This document shows, piece after piece, positions 9,857-19,833 of a DNA stretch of 64,000 nucleotides. The stretch is from assembly GCA_963580285.1 (NCBI GenBank), contig OY757012.1:173125994-173189993 (forward strand). Reading direction: 5' to 3'. Position 1 is the first letter of the stretch; each line of letters opens with the position of its first letter. The notes under the pieces are model-generated. The model saw only the letters and a program-made list of their open reading frames with translations, made no database searches and was not told the origin of the DNA. A program made the position numbers and the translations under genes. This DNA is from Lucinisca nassula (Eukaryota; Mollusca; Bivalvia; Lucinida; Lucinidae).

Positions 9857-11156
9857 AAGTAGAAGTAAAACAAAGATCAGGAATCGATACAATTAACTTA
9901 CTCCACCCATCAAAGACACCAAAGGGAAAGAAACACAAACATGAAGCGACCAGACCATAATGGAAACCTAAACAAAGGATGGCCATAAGGACAGTTACTT
10001 TCCCACAAAATGATCAAATGGCCATCCAAAATAAAAAAGACACAAGTGATACACACAGTACGTAGTAACAAACAACAACATAAATAAACCGCTACAGAAG
10101 AACCGCTTGGAACGGTCAGTGGAAAGAATTCCACTGGGGGGGGGGGGGGGGCTTTAATCGATTTTGCATGGCCATAATACTCGCCCTTACCTCTGTCGCG
10201 TTATACACTAATTTTGTTTAGTCCGCATGAAGGCTTCCTAACGCATCAGTTTAACATCTCCGAGAATATAAAAAAAAAAAAAAACAGAAAAAAAAACTAC
10301 AGAGATGAAGCAAGGTTGAGGACTCGACAGCATAGAACAACAGAATTTCTGGAGCAAAAGAAAACCAACAGTTAGACTCCGAGGGGCCCGACCAAAGACG
10401 GAGCATCGGACGCCAACCAACACAAAGAATACTAAAATAAAATAAAATTCCATTTATGTTTTTTTGCTGGAACCGTCATATAATCTTAAGCCCGACCCAC
10501 CGGTGTGCAATCAAAGAAGGAAGCAAAGTTGCCAACCGTGATTGCGTTAACCACCAAGCATGCAGTCTGTTTTATAATATTGATGTTGTACCCAATCTTT
10601 ATATTTCGACAAACGATTTTACGAAATTGGGTACTAAAGTCATTACAGGCATGGATTTTTCTAAATATATATATATATATATATATATTTTTCTCAATTT
10701 ATATACTAAGTCACCATAGAATTCGGGTTCCGATAGGCCTTGTAGCAGAAGTGTTTTAAGTCCAACATTGAATTTTGAAACCAAATCAGAATGACGATTA
10801 TAAAACTTAGAAAAGGCTTTACGTAGTTTATGATACTGATACCCCTGATTCAGAAGTTTAGCGGTTAATAATTTATTACGAGTGTTGAAGTCGTATACAT
10901 GACTAGACACTCTAGCGAATCGAATTAACTGCGAAATATTAACCCCGTACGATGTCGCACGAGAAACATCGACGTCCAAAAAAGGAAAATTTTCAATCTC
11001 GAAATCACAATCATCACGTTTATCATAAATTTTGCAAGAAACAAATCCATCTACAATAGATAAATGTAAATCCAAAAAGGGGGCCTCGGTATCAGGGGAA
11101 TTTGCCTTGTTTAACTGAAGTTCTAGGGGATAAATCTGACTGATCAAACCATCAAA
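9857..11156 (-). mobile_element. Naiad (Penelope-like) copy 1 of a head-to-tail tandem, 5'-truncated
   Basis: On the minus strand this runs from an RT fragment (starting in FDGLI, about 11157) through the RT C-terminus and the ~700 bp 3' noncoding region to the 3' terminus at 9857. An (AT)n expansion lies inside the coding part at about 10662-10688. At 11156/11157 the RT sequence breaks off and the 3' terminus of the next copy starts at once, same orientation. This head-to-tail join with 5' truncation is a known habit of Penelope-like elements. Confidence 0.85.
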
Positions 11157-11157
11157 G
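10599..11157 (-). pseudogene. Naiad reverse transcriptase C-terminal fragment
   Basis: The minus frame reads about 185 codons matching the RT C-terminal third of the copy at 11701-13113: FDGLISQIYPLELQ, PFLDLHLSIV, KLLTAKLLNQGY-like (LLTAKLLNQGY), and FYGDLVYKLRKI. The palm catalytic motifs are missing because the 5' part is truncated. An AT microsatellite gives a run of alternating I and Y after LRKI, so the frame beyond it is not native. It cannot be an active enzyme. Confidence 0.85.
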
Positions 11158-11700
11158 TAGAAGTAAAACAAAGATCAGGAATTGATACAATTAACTTACT
11201 CCGTTCATAAAAGACACCAAAGTGAAAGAAATACAAACATTAAGCGACCAGACCATAATGGAAACCTAAAGGCCATAAGGACAGTTACTTTCCACAAAAT
11301 GGCCATATGGCCATCCAAAATTAAACGACACAAGTGATACACACAGTAAGTAACAAACAACAACATAAATAAATCGCCACAGAAGAGCCGCCTTGGAACG
11401 GTCAGTGGAAGATTTCCACTGGGGGGCTTAAATCGATTTTACGTGGCCACAATCCTCGCCCTTACTTCCGTCGCGATTTAGACAAATAATTTGTTCATTC
11501 CGCATGACGGCCTCCTAACTCATCAGTGCAACATCTCCGTGAACACAAAAATCAAAGAACCACAGAGGTGAGACAACGGTGAGGACTCGACAGCAAGAAA
11601 CCACTGAAATGCTGGAGCAAAAGAAAACCAACAGTTAGACTCCGATGAGCCCAACCAGAGGCAGAGCATCAGGCACCAACCAACATTATTTCTCTAATTC

Positions 11701-13113
11701 TCAATAAGCCTTTACGTTGGAGCCGTCATAGAATCTGAGGCCTGTCCCAGAGGGCGTGCAATTAAAGAGGGAAGCAAAGTTGCCAACCGTGATTGGGTTA
11801 ACTACCTTGCATGCAGTCTGTCGTATAATATCAATGTTGTACCCAATCTTTTTATATCGAAGAATGATTTTACGAAATTGGGTGCTGAAGTCATTGCGGT
11901 TATATATTTTTCTCAATTTATATACTAAGTCACCATAAAATTCGGGTTCCGATAGACCTTGTTGCAGAAGAGATTTAAGTCCAATATTGAATTTTGAAAT
12001 TAAATCAGAATGGCGTCTATAAAATTTTGAAAAGGCTTTGCGTAGTTTATGGTACCGATAACCCTGATTAAGGAGTTTAGCTGTTAATAATTTATTACGA
12101 GTGTTGAAGTCAGTTACATGACTACACACTCTGACAAATCGAATTAATTGCGAAATATAAACGCCATAGGATGGCGCACGAGGAACATCACCATCCAAAA
12201 AAGGAAAATTTACAATCTCAAAATCAAAGTCATCGCGTTTATCATAAATTTTGCACGAAACAAATCCATCTACAATAGATAGATGTAAATCCAAAAACGG
12301 GGCCTCGGTATCAGAAGAATTTGCTTTATTTAACTGAAGTTCTAGGGGGTAAATCTGACTGATCAAACCATCAAAATAGGTATTATCAATATTTAATAAA
12401 TCATCTAAATATCTAGAAGTAGAGCTAAAAGCTTCAATAATTTCAGACTGGTTATCAATGGAAAGTGACAAAATGAAGTCTCTTTCATAACAATACAAGA
12501 ACAGATCAGCCACAAGAGGTGCGCAATTAGTACCCATCGGAATACCCACAATTTGTCTAAATACCTTAGTACCGAATCTAATATAAATATTGTCAAGTAG
12601 AAAGGTGAGGGCATCACACACTTTCTGACATGACCAAAGTGTATAATTCTTATGCTCTTTAGAAGTGAAAAATGCATTTCTGACATTACATGCAAGATAG
12701 AGGGAATCTTCTCTGTGAAAAGCCCATTCAATTAAATCATTAAGCTTTTCTTTTATAAGATTATGAGGAAGTGTAGTGTAAAGAGTGGAAAAATCGTAGG
12801 TAGACAGACTAGAAGCACGAAAATGTCTAGATTTCAATTTATTTAACACCTCATTCGAATTTTTTATAGACCAAAACAGATTTCTTCCTGATCTTTCAAA
12901 GACTTTATCACAATATTTAATTACATGCGTTTTAATAGCAGTAAGACAGGAAGTTAATAATTTAGAAAGTTCAGTGGTAGTGCAAGAGCTAGAATTTGTA
13001 ATAAACCGTGCTTGTAAGGTTTTTATGAAGTTTTGGTAACCAGTATAGAGTAGGAAGCTTGTCTTGGCCTTCGTTAACACACACAGCAAACTTGGTGGCT
13101 GAAACACAAACAT
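11701..13113 (-). CDS. Naiad reverse transcriptase (palm, thumb, C-terminus)
   Basis: An open minus frame of 470 codons; its first ATG is not native, since homology enters by a frame change near 13015. From about residue 35 it matches Penelope-like RTs: ARFITNSSS (35-43), a first catalytic Asp in YDFSTLY (106-112), IPMGTNCAPLVADLF (191-205), and the catalytic YLDD (235-238). The last part reads SLFNCTP then GLRFYDG before a UGA stop. It would copy element RNA at a nick made by the endonuclease. The catalytic residues are intact over this segment, but the protein cannot be made as one chain without crossing a frameshift and upstream UGA codons. Closest relatives by family knowledge are telomerase RT and other Penelope-like RTs. 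Confidence 0.9.
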   Translation of the reverse strand: MFVFQPPSLLCVLTKAKTSFLLYTGYQNFIKTLQARFITNSSSCTTTELSKLLTSCLTAIKTHVIKYCDKVFERSGRNLFWSIKNSNEVLNKLKSRHFRASSLSTYDFSTLYTTLPHNLIKEKLNDLIEWAFHREDSLYLACNVRNAFFTSKEHKNYTLWSCQKVCDALTFLLDNIYIRFGTKVFRQIVGIPMGTNCAPLVADLFLYCYERDFILSLSIDNQSEIIEAFSSTSRYLDDLLNIDNTYFDGLISQIYPLELQLNKANSSDTEAPFLDLHLSIVDGFVSCKIYDKRDDFDFEIVNFPFLDGDVPRAPSYGVYISQLIRFVRVCSHVTDFNTRNKLLTAKLLNQGYRYHKLRKAFSKFYRRHSDLISKFNIGLKSLLQQGLSEPEFYGDLVYKLRKIYNRNDFSTQFRKIILRYKKIGYNIDIIRQTACKVVNPITVGNFASLFNCTPSGTGLRFYDGSNVKAY

Positions 13114-14032
13114 GTTTATCTACTATAGCTCTCTCTTCAGCTAAAAACTGAAGTTCATAGGCCTTAGTACCACCAAGCTCCTGCTTAAGCGTGTTAACAT
13201 AGTGGAGCCGTCACACAACGACGACGTTGTTAGCGGCCTTGTCTGCAGGGGCCAAAACAAACTTCTTATGAAATTCTTGAATACCTAGTTTAAGATGACG
13301 TAAAGACGTCTTGGGCTTAGGAGGTGATAAGTTAGTATTTTGAGAATAGAAAGAAATGCGTTTATTCACTAGTTTTAAAATGCTAAGTTTCCCGTCCTTA
13401 AGGGCTTTATGCTCAACATACTCTCGCTTACATCATCGATTACCGAATTCATTCAAGGAAGCAGCGATTTCATCTCTACATTTACTGAAATCAATTTTAG
13501 AAGGAAACCGATATTTCGGTCCTTTAGAAATTATATTCCGTATCCTAGAATCAGGAATAATTTTTAAATTGCCAGTAATTACATGACCAGCAGCAGGATA
13601 GCAATACTTTGAGTTTTTACAATTACATGAATCAGGAGTATTAGTATCAATATCAAGATCTGAAACAAGTTTATTGAAATTAAAAATGATAGATCTAACA
13701 GGTTTGTTATATTTATAGCAAATTATAGGTGTTTCAGTATTTTGAAAATAAGCAGGAAAGGAAGAAAGCACCGATCTCTCACGGAAGATACTGGGCAAAT
13801 CTATAAAATCCATACCCTTATTAATGAAGGATATTTTGAAGAAATGGCGTTTATGATTAATTTCAGAATCAATGTAAGGACGGAGAGTATGCTGAGTATA
13901 GCCTCTAGTTAAGAGAGCCGCATCATATAACTGATGAGAACTATCGTAGAATTTATTCGCCTCGGTGTCTAGAAGACGTAAAACAGAAACGGGTAATGAA
14001 CTTAAAAAATGAAAGCATAGAGTGGCGCCCAT
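13018..14032 (-). CDS. Naiad CxC linker and RT N-terminal region, two in-frame UGA codons
   Basis: One minus frame stays open from 14032 to about 13018 except for UGA at 13435-13433 and 13213-13211. It contains DLPSIFRERS, IICYKYNKP, then the CNC motif with NSKYCYP and GHVITGNL, KGPKYRFPS, and after the first UGA CKREYVEH, APADKAANN and VVVV followed by the second UGA and RLHYVNTLKQ. It ends in the LYWLPKLHK motif, where the frame shifts to the RT frame. The CxC segment is the marker that links endonuclease to RT in this clade. The ATG at 14032 is not a real start. The second UGA stands where I recall relatives having Cys. Confidence 0.85.
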
Positions 14033-14054
14033 GATTTAATAATATAATTGACAG

Positions 14055-14860
14055 TCACTTCAGTCTAGTATTGTTTCGTTTAAACGCACGTGATTTACGT
14101 TTAAAGTTACCATTTTTCCTGGTGCCGTGAGATCTAGTTCTGCGTTTTCGACATTCCAGGAGTGAGAAAATATCAAAGTCCGGCATTCTGGAAATATTAC
14201 CCTCATGATAAATGTTGTCATTAAATCCCAGTGGAAAAGGGGTCTGTAAAAATTTAATCCATTTCAGTTCAGCTTCATGCCTTTTGATTATTTTGAATCT
14301 AGATGTAGAATTTGCATCGTAATAAAGTTTTTCCACTGGTTGTATAACAATGTTATTTACAGAATGACCTGTACGTCGAAAGTGACGGTACAAGAAAGTG
14401 TCAGTTTTCTTAGGCTTACTCATTCTACGATAATGCTCGTTCAATCTAGTTTTAAGCATGCGGTTAGTTTGACCGACGTACTGCATATTACAGTTTGCAG
14501 CACGTCAAGTAATTAGATAAATTAAAACTGTAGACTGTCATGTCAAATCAGACATGTTAGCTACAGAGAAGCGTCTACCGTTTACAGATGAAGTAACGGT
14601 AGACGCAGTGCTTAAATGCGAACAACATCTGCACCTCTTGGCATTGCACTTAGAAATACTAGGATACATTCCACTTCTTTTCCACGGATTAGTATATTTT
14701 CGAAGGATGGGCGATTTGAGAGGAGATAGTCTTATACGAAGACTACCCCCAAAAACATTGGAATTGCCTGCTCCTTTGAGATTAACTGAAGTTACAGAAG
14801 ACAAATTTAAGGGTCTAACCAATACCGAAGGCAACATAGTATTAAAGTTCTTAATAGAAA
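14055..14860 (-). CDS. Naiad N-terminal GIY-YIG endonuclease, UGA-interrupted
   Basis: The minus frame from 14860 to 14055 has no UAA or UAG but two internal UGA codons (14540-14538 and 14507-14505) and ends at a third UGA (14057-14055). Seen in order: a Cys cluster KCNAKRCRCCSHL, VANMSDLT-UGA, LIYLIT-UGA, then QYVGQTNRMLKTRLNEHYR, the GIY-YIG core with its catalytic Arg, and HFRRTGHS. A basic tail rich in Lys and Arg follows. In Penelope-like endonucleases the positions after DLT and LIT are normally Cys. The enzyme would nick target DNA for target-primed reverse transcription. The true start is lost by truncation. UGA as selenocysteine fits what is reported for clam Naiads; decay by nonsense mutation is the alternative. 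Confidence 0.87.
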
Positions 14861-15181
14861 GTATTGTCAATATTTAATAAATCATCTAAATATCTAGAAG
14901 TAGAAATAAAAGCTTCAATAATTTCAGATTGGTTATCAATGGAAAGCGACAACATGAAGTCTCTTTCATAACAATACAAGAACAGATCAGCCACAAGAGG
15001 TGCGCAATTCGTACTCATCGGAATACCCGCAATTTGTCTAAATAACTTAGTACCGAATCTAATATAAATATTGTCAAGTAGAAAGGTGAGGGCATCACAC
15101 ACTTTCTGACATGACCAAAGTGTATAATTCTTATGCTCTTTAGAAGTGAAAAATGCATTTCTGACATTACATGCAAGATAA
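14861..15181 (-). pseudogene. Naiad RT fragment, third member of the tandem
   Basis: About 105 minus-strand codons from LACNVRNAFFTS to YLDDLLNID match the RT palm of the neighbour copy (motifs IPMSTNCAPLVADLF and YLDD). It joins the endonuclease 5' end of copy 2 at 14860/14861 and is cut by a SINE at 15181. One substitution (MG to MS) lies in the first motif. Confidence 0.85.
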
Positions 15182-15372
15182 GCCTGTCCCAGAACCGCGG
15201 TGCGAGGTGGGCCGTCCATGCTAATAAACCCTATTGGTTTCATTGGGCGACAGGGCCTGAGCTGTCATTTCATCTCATTGTCGGGTAAAAGTCCCACACA
15301 ATTAGAAGCGACGTCTCCAAAATGACCTTAACAGTGTTGAAGGGGACGTTAAACCTTAAATCAAACAAAACT
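15180..15372 (+). mobile_element. SINE family V, 3' two thirds
   Basis: From AGCCTGTCCCAGAACCGCGG to ACGTTAAACCTTAAATCAAAC. Its truncated head joins the Naiad RT fragment directly. Confidence 0.85.
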
Positions 15373-16028
15373 AAACCACGGCAGAATTAAGGGCGAGGAT
15401 ATCATGGTCATGTAAAATCGATTTTTATCATATGACGTCGCGTCTGAGAGTGTAATAACGCCATATATTACATGCATTACAGAGAAATACCATGATTTCT
15501 ACCAGACATAAACTTGGTATTTTCCTTTTTGCTAAGAAGAAATATTTCCTCTTAGCCGGGGAAATAAATCCCTTCAGCTGGAACTACTTTATGTACAAGA
15601 TACGAGATACCGCTTTGCAGTGAAATTGTTCTGTTCAAACGCGGGAAAGTTTCAATCACGGCGACGTTATTTATGACGTCATTGTAATGGCGTCTAAGAA
15701 ATATCAACAGACGTTCAGAATGCGTGACGTTTGAGTCGGATGCAACGCTGGGAAACATGGATATGACCATTGATTAGGATGTAAGTTTTGCTTTATTTAA
15801 TCTAACGTTTTACTTGTTTTATCACTGAAACACTTTGTTTCTTCTATTTTTGTTCAAAACTGTAGAAAGCGCTTTCAAAATGGCGCCCATCCAGTTGTTC
15901 TTCCACCCAGATTCTGTAACACTTCGCTGATTGAACCGTTTACATGGGCTGTAAACAGTCAACTGAACGGGCATTCAGATCCAAAATTCAAGATCCAAAC
16001 TCTCCTAAAAGTCTATGGAAGTGCATGT
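15373..16028. other. Unassigned stretch
   Basis: No gene, SINE or MITE recognised. It contains ordinary mixed sequence with a few short open frames on both strands and no splice-framed homology that I could identify. Confidence 0.5.
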
Positions 16029-16203
16029 AATATACAGATTATACATTTCTCCTATTTGAAATATGGGATTTATAAACCTCGGGAGGTAAAACAATCCGTT
16101 AAATAAACTCGTGCTTCGCACTCGTTTCTTTATCGGATTGTTTTACCTCCCTCGGTTTATAAATCCCATATTTCAACTAGGAGAATGAATAATCTATATG
16201 TAA
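16029..16203. repeat. Long palindrome (foldback), ~75 bp arms
   Basis: Left arm ATATGGGATTTATAAACCTC mirrors right arm ending GGTTTATAAATCCCATAT; the outer TATACAGATTAT also mirrors ATAATCTATATG. Apex around GTGCTTCGCAC. Confidence 0.85.
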
Positions 16204-16385
16204 TATTTTCGATAATCCACAAGTGGATAAAATATACAAATTAGCTAGATACGTCCCGTAACGTTACATGTACGACACCCTTAACGACTTGGCGTTTACT
16301 AACGGCGGAATATTGTCATTTTTGTAAACAATCGTGAATAAAATGCGTTTCAAATGTCATATGATAAATAGAATCTTGCATTCGT

Positions 16386-16554
16386 GCTCATGTATTATTG
16401 AGTTTATTAAACTCGTTGAGGAAAAGGGATAAAATGCTCGGCTTTATTATTGAATTTATTAAACTCGTTGAGGAAAAGGGATAAAATGCTCGGCAAAGCC
16501 TCGCTTTTTATCCCTTTTCCTCAACTCGTTTAATAAATTCAATAATACATGAAC
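16386..16554. repeat. Palindrome with one arm duplicated in tandem
   Basis: The arm TTTATTAAACTCGTTGAGGA...AAAATGCTCGGC occurs twice in a row (about 16395-16443 and 16446-16495), then once inverted to 16550. The second arm copy forms the hairpin with the inverted arm. Confidence 0.85.
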
Positions 16555-16611
16555 ACTCATGGAAGATCCTCCATTTACCCCCACCCTCTCCAAGTGAAAT
16601 GCTTTTCACAA

Positions 16612-16860
16612 ACAGATCTCAGTGGGGCGGTTGTTTTTTCGCGGTTTATTTTTGTTATAGTTTATCTTTCTATGTATGTATTGCTTATATCTGTTTTTTT
16701 ATCGCAGTTTGGCCATTTGTGGGAAAGTAACTGTCCTTTAGGCTTTCCGCTTGTGATGTTTACAGCATGTATGTTCGGGTTTCTTTCCCTTTGGTGTATC
16801 TGATGGGTGGTGTTTGTTGTTGTATCGATTCGTGATCATTGTATTCACTTATATTTAGAA
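16612..16860 (+). mobile_element. Naiad 3' end fragment, sense
   Basis: Runs from CTCAGTGGGGCGGTTGTTTT through TTTGTGGGAAAGTAACTGTC to the terminal TGTATCGATTCGTGATCATT and CACTTATATTT. Confidence 0.8.
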
Positions 16861-16887
16861 CTTCTTGATGAATGAAATCTGTTCAAT

Positions 16888-16953
16888 GGAAGGTGCTTCA
16901 TAGGAGTTTGCACGGCTTTGACACAAAGCCGTGCAAACTCCTTTGAAGCACCT
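16888..16953. repeat. Near-perfect short palindrome
   Basis: Arms AGGTGCTTCATAGGAGTTTG and its complement (AAACTCCTTTGAAGCACCT), meeting at GGCTTTGACACAAAGCC. Confidence 0.85.
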
Positions 16954-17029
16954 CTCAGGTGTAACTTGATGCAGTTCTTGTTGTTTCTCTGTCACAGTCG
17001 CGCATTTAGTATCCGTAATCCTCAAACGG

Positions 17030-17362
17030 GTAATTGGCAAACAGTGCAGGCCAATAACAGACGCCACAAAACTCGGCCTACACAGGGCCTACACTCTTTG
17101 CAAATAGTTCAACCAATTTCCAAATTTTACCCTATGTTTACATTATGTTTCTGGCTACCACGGCAGTCCGAATCGTAGCGTTGTGGGGTTTTGATCAGTT
17201 TTGTCTTGGTACTCAAACTCTGGTAGTATCATAACGTTTTCTCTCGGCCTATCAAGGTATCCTTACAAACAGTGGGCTGAAACCACAACATGACACACCT
17301 AAATACTATTGGACTTAAACTATATACAAGGTAGAGAATTCCATTCAGTGCAAAATGTGTCA
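17030..17362 (-). mobile_element. TTAA-type MITE-E, diverged
   Basis: GGCAAACAGTGCAGGCC at the left and ATTCCATTCAGTGCAAAATG at the right follow the MITE-E order in reverse. Internal sequence is partly foreign. Confidence 0.5.
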
Positions 17363-17369
17363 AAATGAG

Positions 17370-18140
17370 AAAATTTAAACGATCATGAACTGATACAATC
17401 ATATCCCAAATTCTTGCCACAATATCACTAGGGAAAGAATTCGAAACATGACAACAATAAACAAAACGGACAGCAGATAAACCGAGCCAGCAGTTCTTTC
17501 CCAAACAGGTTGTGACTAAGAATATCCAACCCAAACTAAAAAGGAGCAATATACATAATGGGGACATGAATCAGAACCACCAACATGACAAACATTAAAT
17601 TGGGAGAACAAACGTTACTAAATATGAACAACCAAAACGGTGGAAGAATCAGAATCATCAACGTAACTACATATTTGATTAGGGAAAGAATGAGAACCAC
17701 CAACGCAAAAACATGAATGAATCACAACAAAAGCACCGACTTGGAACGGTCAGTAAAAATTACTGGTGGACTTAAGTTAACTTTACCGGATCACAACCTT
17801 CCGCCTCACTTTCACTGTGGTTCAACCAATTATTTGTTTGGTCCGCATGAAGGTTTTATAACACATCAGTGAATCAACTCGGTAAACAAAGACATCACAA
17901 TTAAAGCCAAGTTGACACAAGGATGAGCAATCTGGTGCAACTCCACACGAACACAGGAGCAAAGAAAAAACCAACTTTTGAACCCCGTTGGACAAAGCAA
18001 CAGACATAAAAGGTTCCGGCTCCGACCAACTAATAAATACCTTTAAGCCAAAGGCATCATGACGTCTGAACCCCGATCCACCGGCGTGCAATTAAAGAGG
18101 AAAGCATAATGTCTGACCGTGATTGGGCCAAACACAATGC
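17370..18140 (-). mobile_element. Older Naiad 3' region, divergent subfamily
   Basis: Contains TTGGAACGGTCAGTAAAAAT, GTCCGCATGAAGGTTTT, AGCAAAGAAAAAACCAAC and CCGGCGTGCAATTAAAGAGG, the landmarks of the Naiad 3' region on the complement strand. Its terminal part differs from the main family and resembles that at 19283-19833, so at least two 3' subfamilies exist. Confidence 0.7.
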
Positions 18141-18191
18141 ATAAGAGCCGTGCAAAGCTAAATTGTGTCTGATCATGTGCACACAGCTAGG

Positions 18192-18398
18192 TACAGTAAA
18201 ATTCCTATTTTAAGACCACCTTGGGGACTTTCAAAAGTGGTCTTAAGGCCACTTTTGAACAGTCCCAAAGGTTGTCTTTGACCGGAGGACATTGTATGCA
18301 GAAAACACAAAGAAAGAATAGCTGCAGCCTTCAAAATAAACTTTTTAAAGCAGAATAAGTCTTAATACAGGTGGTCTTAATAGCGGAATTCCAGTGTA
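18192..18398. mobile_element. MITE-D with ~29 bp TIRs and TA ends
   Basis: Left end TACAGTAAAATTCCTATTTT and, complemented, right end TACACTGGAATTCCGCTATT, both continuing to AAGACCACC. The TACAGT form with TA at each end suggests Tc1/mariner (pogo-like) mobilisation. No transposase is encoded. Confidence 0.8.
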
Positions 18399-18405
18399 TT
18401 TAATG

Positions 18406-18602
18406 AGGGCCTCCGTGGCCCTGTGGTATAGAGCGCTGACTCCAGATCATTAGGTCTCTCACCGCTGTGGTTCGAGCCTCGCTCGGGTCACATGTGAGAC
18501 GCCAAGTTTCTGCAACGGAAGGTCAGGTGGTTTTTCTCCGGGTTCTCAGGTTTTCGCCCACCTCTGATTAACGATCGGCTCGATATGAGTGAAATAATCT
18601 TG
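18406..18602 (+). mobile_element. tRNA-derived SINE family I
   Basis: The tRNA-like head has an A-box-like TGGTATAGAGCG (about 18424) and B box GGTTCGAGCC (18469-18478). The body continues GCAACGGAAGGTCAGGTGG, GATTAACGATCGGCTCGATA to ATCTTGAA. The 3' half of this family is what is multiplied in the 207-2775 block. Confidence 0.85.
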
Positions 18603-18689
18603 AATCTGGTCTGGGTCTTCGGTGGGCGCACAGTTTGTCATCTTCAATCAAAGTGATCTATGAGCACGCGTACTCGAAGACCCTTATTT

Positions 18690-19275
18690 CCTTGTCGCGG
18701 ATGTTTTTCAAACACACCTATGGGTTTGTTTCATGTTATTTCCTCTAAATCTTTTTATTCGATCAAGGTGATATCTTTTTTTTTATTCTCGAAACACAGT
18801 AACCGAATTTTCATAAAACTTGTAATTTCATACTCATGCGTAGTAGTTTACCATTTTCGTGGTTAATTTTCGTCTAGCTGGGCTAAATCACATTAGTTAA
18901 AACGACGCTCATCGTCAGTAAAACATGACCGTGTTAGATAAATCTGTCAGTAATGGCTTTAAAATAGAATTTTCCAGAGACAAACATCGTGACATATCCA
19001 AACATCGATACTTTATTGAGGCAGATCCCAAAGTCTATGTAATTTAGTAATTTAAAACTTCGTAAAATCATATTAGTGTGGCAACTAACCTAGATCTAAT
19101 CCTGACGTCACATCCCCCAATATCCTGGATGACATCATATCCGGTTGATATTGGGTATCGACCGTCTTTAAGTGTCGGGACTGATTTTCGGTTTGATTCA
19201 GAGGCAGACAGGATTATCCTCACCACAGTACAATGCATCGAGATCGACGAATATGTGGCTGTATATAAATTTAAA
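18690..19275. repeat. Old duplicated segment (copy 1)
   Basis: Matches 28092-28560 in order: TTTTCGTCTAGCTGGGC, AACATGACCGTG, AGTAATGGCTTTAAAAT, AGTGTGGCAACTAACCTA, GACGTCACA...ATATCCGGTTG, and AGTACAATGCA..CGAGATC. Substitutions and indels are spread evenly. No protein match recognised. Confidence 0.75.
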
Positions 19276-19282
19276 AAAAAAC

Positions 19283-19833
19283 GATCAGATCCCGAATTCT
19301 TCCCACAATATCGCTATGGTAAGAAATCTAAACATGGAGTGACGACAGTAAACACCAGTCAAAAGGAACAATATACGTAATTGGGCAAAGAATGAATCAG
19401 AATCAACAAGATGACAAACATTAAACTGGAAGAACAAACGTAACTAAAAACGCAACAAAAAATGGAAAAGAATCAGTCATCAACATAACCTCGGATGATT
19501 ACATTACGATAACACACCCGTGCGACATAGTGCATTCACATCTCCAAAATGGCTACTTTTCCCAGGAAAATCCGTGATATTTTTCTTATGTTTGCTCCTA
19601 GACATAGGTCGTGGGTGCTCGTTAGAACCGCCTCATTGAGCAAAAATAAGAAAAATTGTGTATTCCCGCCTAAACCCCAGATTTCTCTATAAAAAGTGGG
19701 GTTTATGGGGTGTTCATTTCACGGACTTGTTCACATGATGAGGGAAAGAATCAGAACCACCAACACAAAACATGAAGGAACAACAACAAAAGCACCGCTT
19801 TGGAACGGTCAGTAAATATTACTGGTGTGTTTA
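19283..19833 (-). mobile_element. Naiad 3' fragment inserted in the duplicated segment
   Basis: Same divergent 3' subfamily as 17370-18140 (ACAATATCGCTATGGTAAGA, AGGGAAAGAATCAGAACCACC, TTTGGAACGGTCAGTAAAT). It is split at 19501/19741 by a MITE-B. It is absent from the paralogous segment at 28560-28595, which gives the empty site. Confidence 0.75.
19502..19740 (+). mobile_element. MITE-B inserted in a Naiad
   Basis: CATTACGATAACACACCCGT to ...TTCACATGATG, palindrome shortened. The homologous uninterrupted Naiad at about 17677-17690 (GATTAGGGAAAG) gives the empty site: only one A is repeated around the insert. Confidence 0.85.

Larger units (their letters stand above)
11157..14860 (-). mobile_element. 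Naiad-type Penelope-like element, most complete copy (EN - CxC linker - RT)
   Basis: Minus-strand order is GIY-YIG endonuclease (14860-14055), linker with a CNC motif (14032 leftward), reverse transcriptase (to 11701), then ~540 bp of 3' noncoding sequence ending at 11157. Endonuclease before RT, joined by a CxC linker, defines the N-terminal-EN Penelope-like clade (Naiad); canonical Penelope elements have the endonuclease last. The 3' noncoding part contains a small hairpin (CAGTGGAA/TTCCACTG, about 11403-11421) next to ATCGATTTTACG. Five in-frame UGA codons and two frame changes break the reading frame. The 5' end is truncated at 14860, where a separate RT fragment begins. No hammerhead core was seen in this copy, as expected for the clade. 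Confidence 0.9.

Noticed and set aside
14554..14877. A 107-codon plus-strand open frame over the endonuclease region
   Set aside because: It is the antisense shadow of the minus-strand endonuclease, which has clear motifs.
18406..18480. tRNA-like A and B boxes
   Set aside because: Belongs to SINE family I; the body and second copies show retroposition, not a tRNA gene. The same applies to the heads at 27237, 29653 and 38223.
19078..19380. A 100-codon open frame on the plus strand
   Set aside because: It begins at a non-ATG codon and runs from the duplicated segment into a Naiad fragment; the paralogous segment does not preserve the frame.
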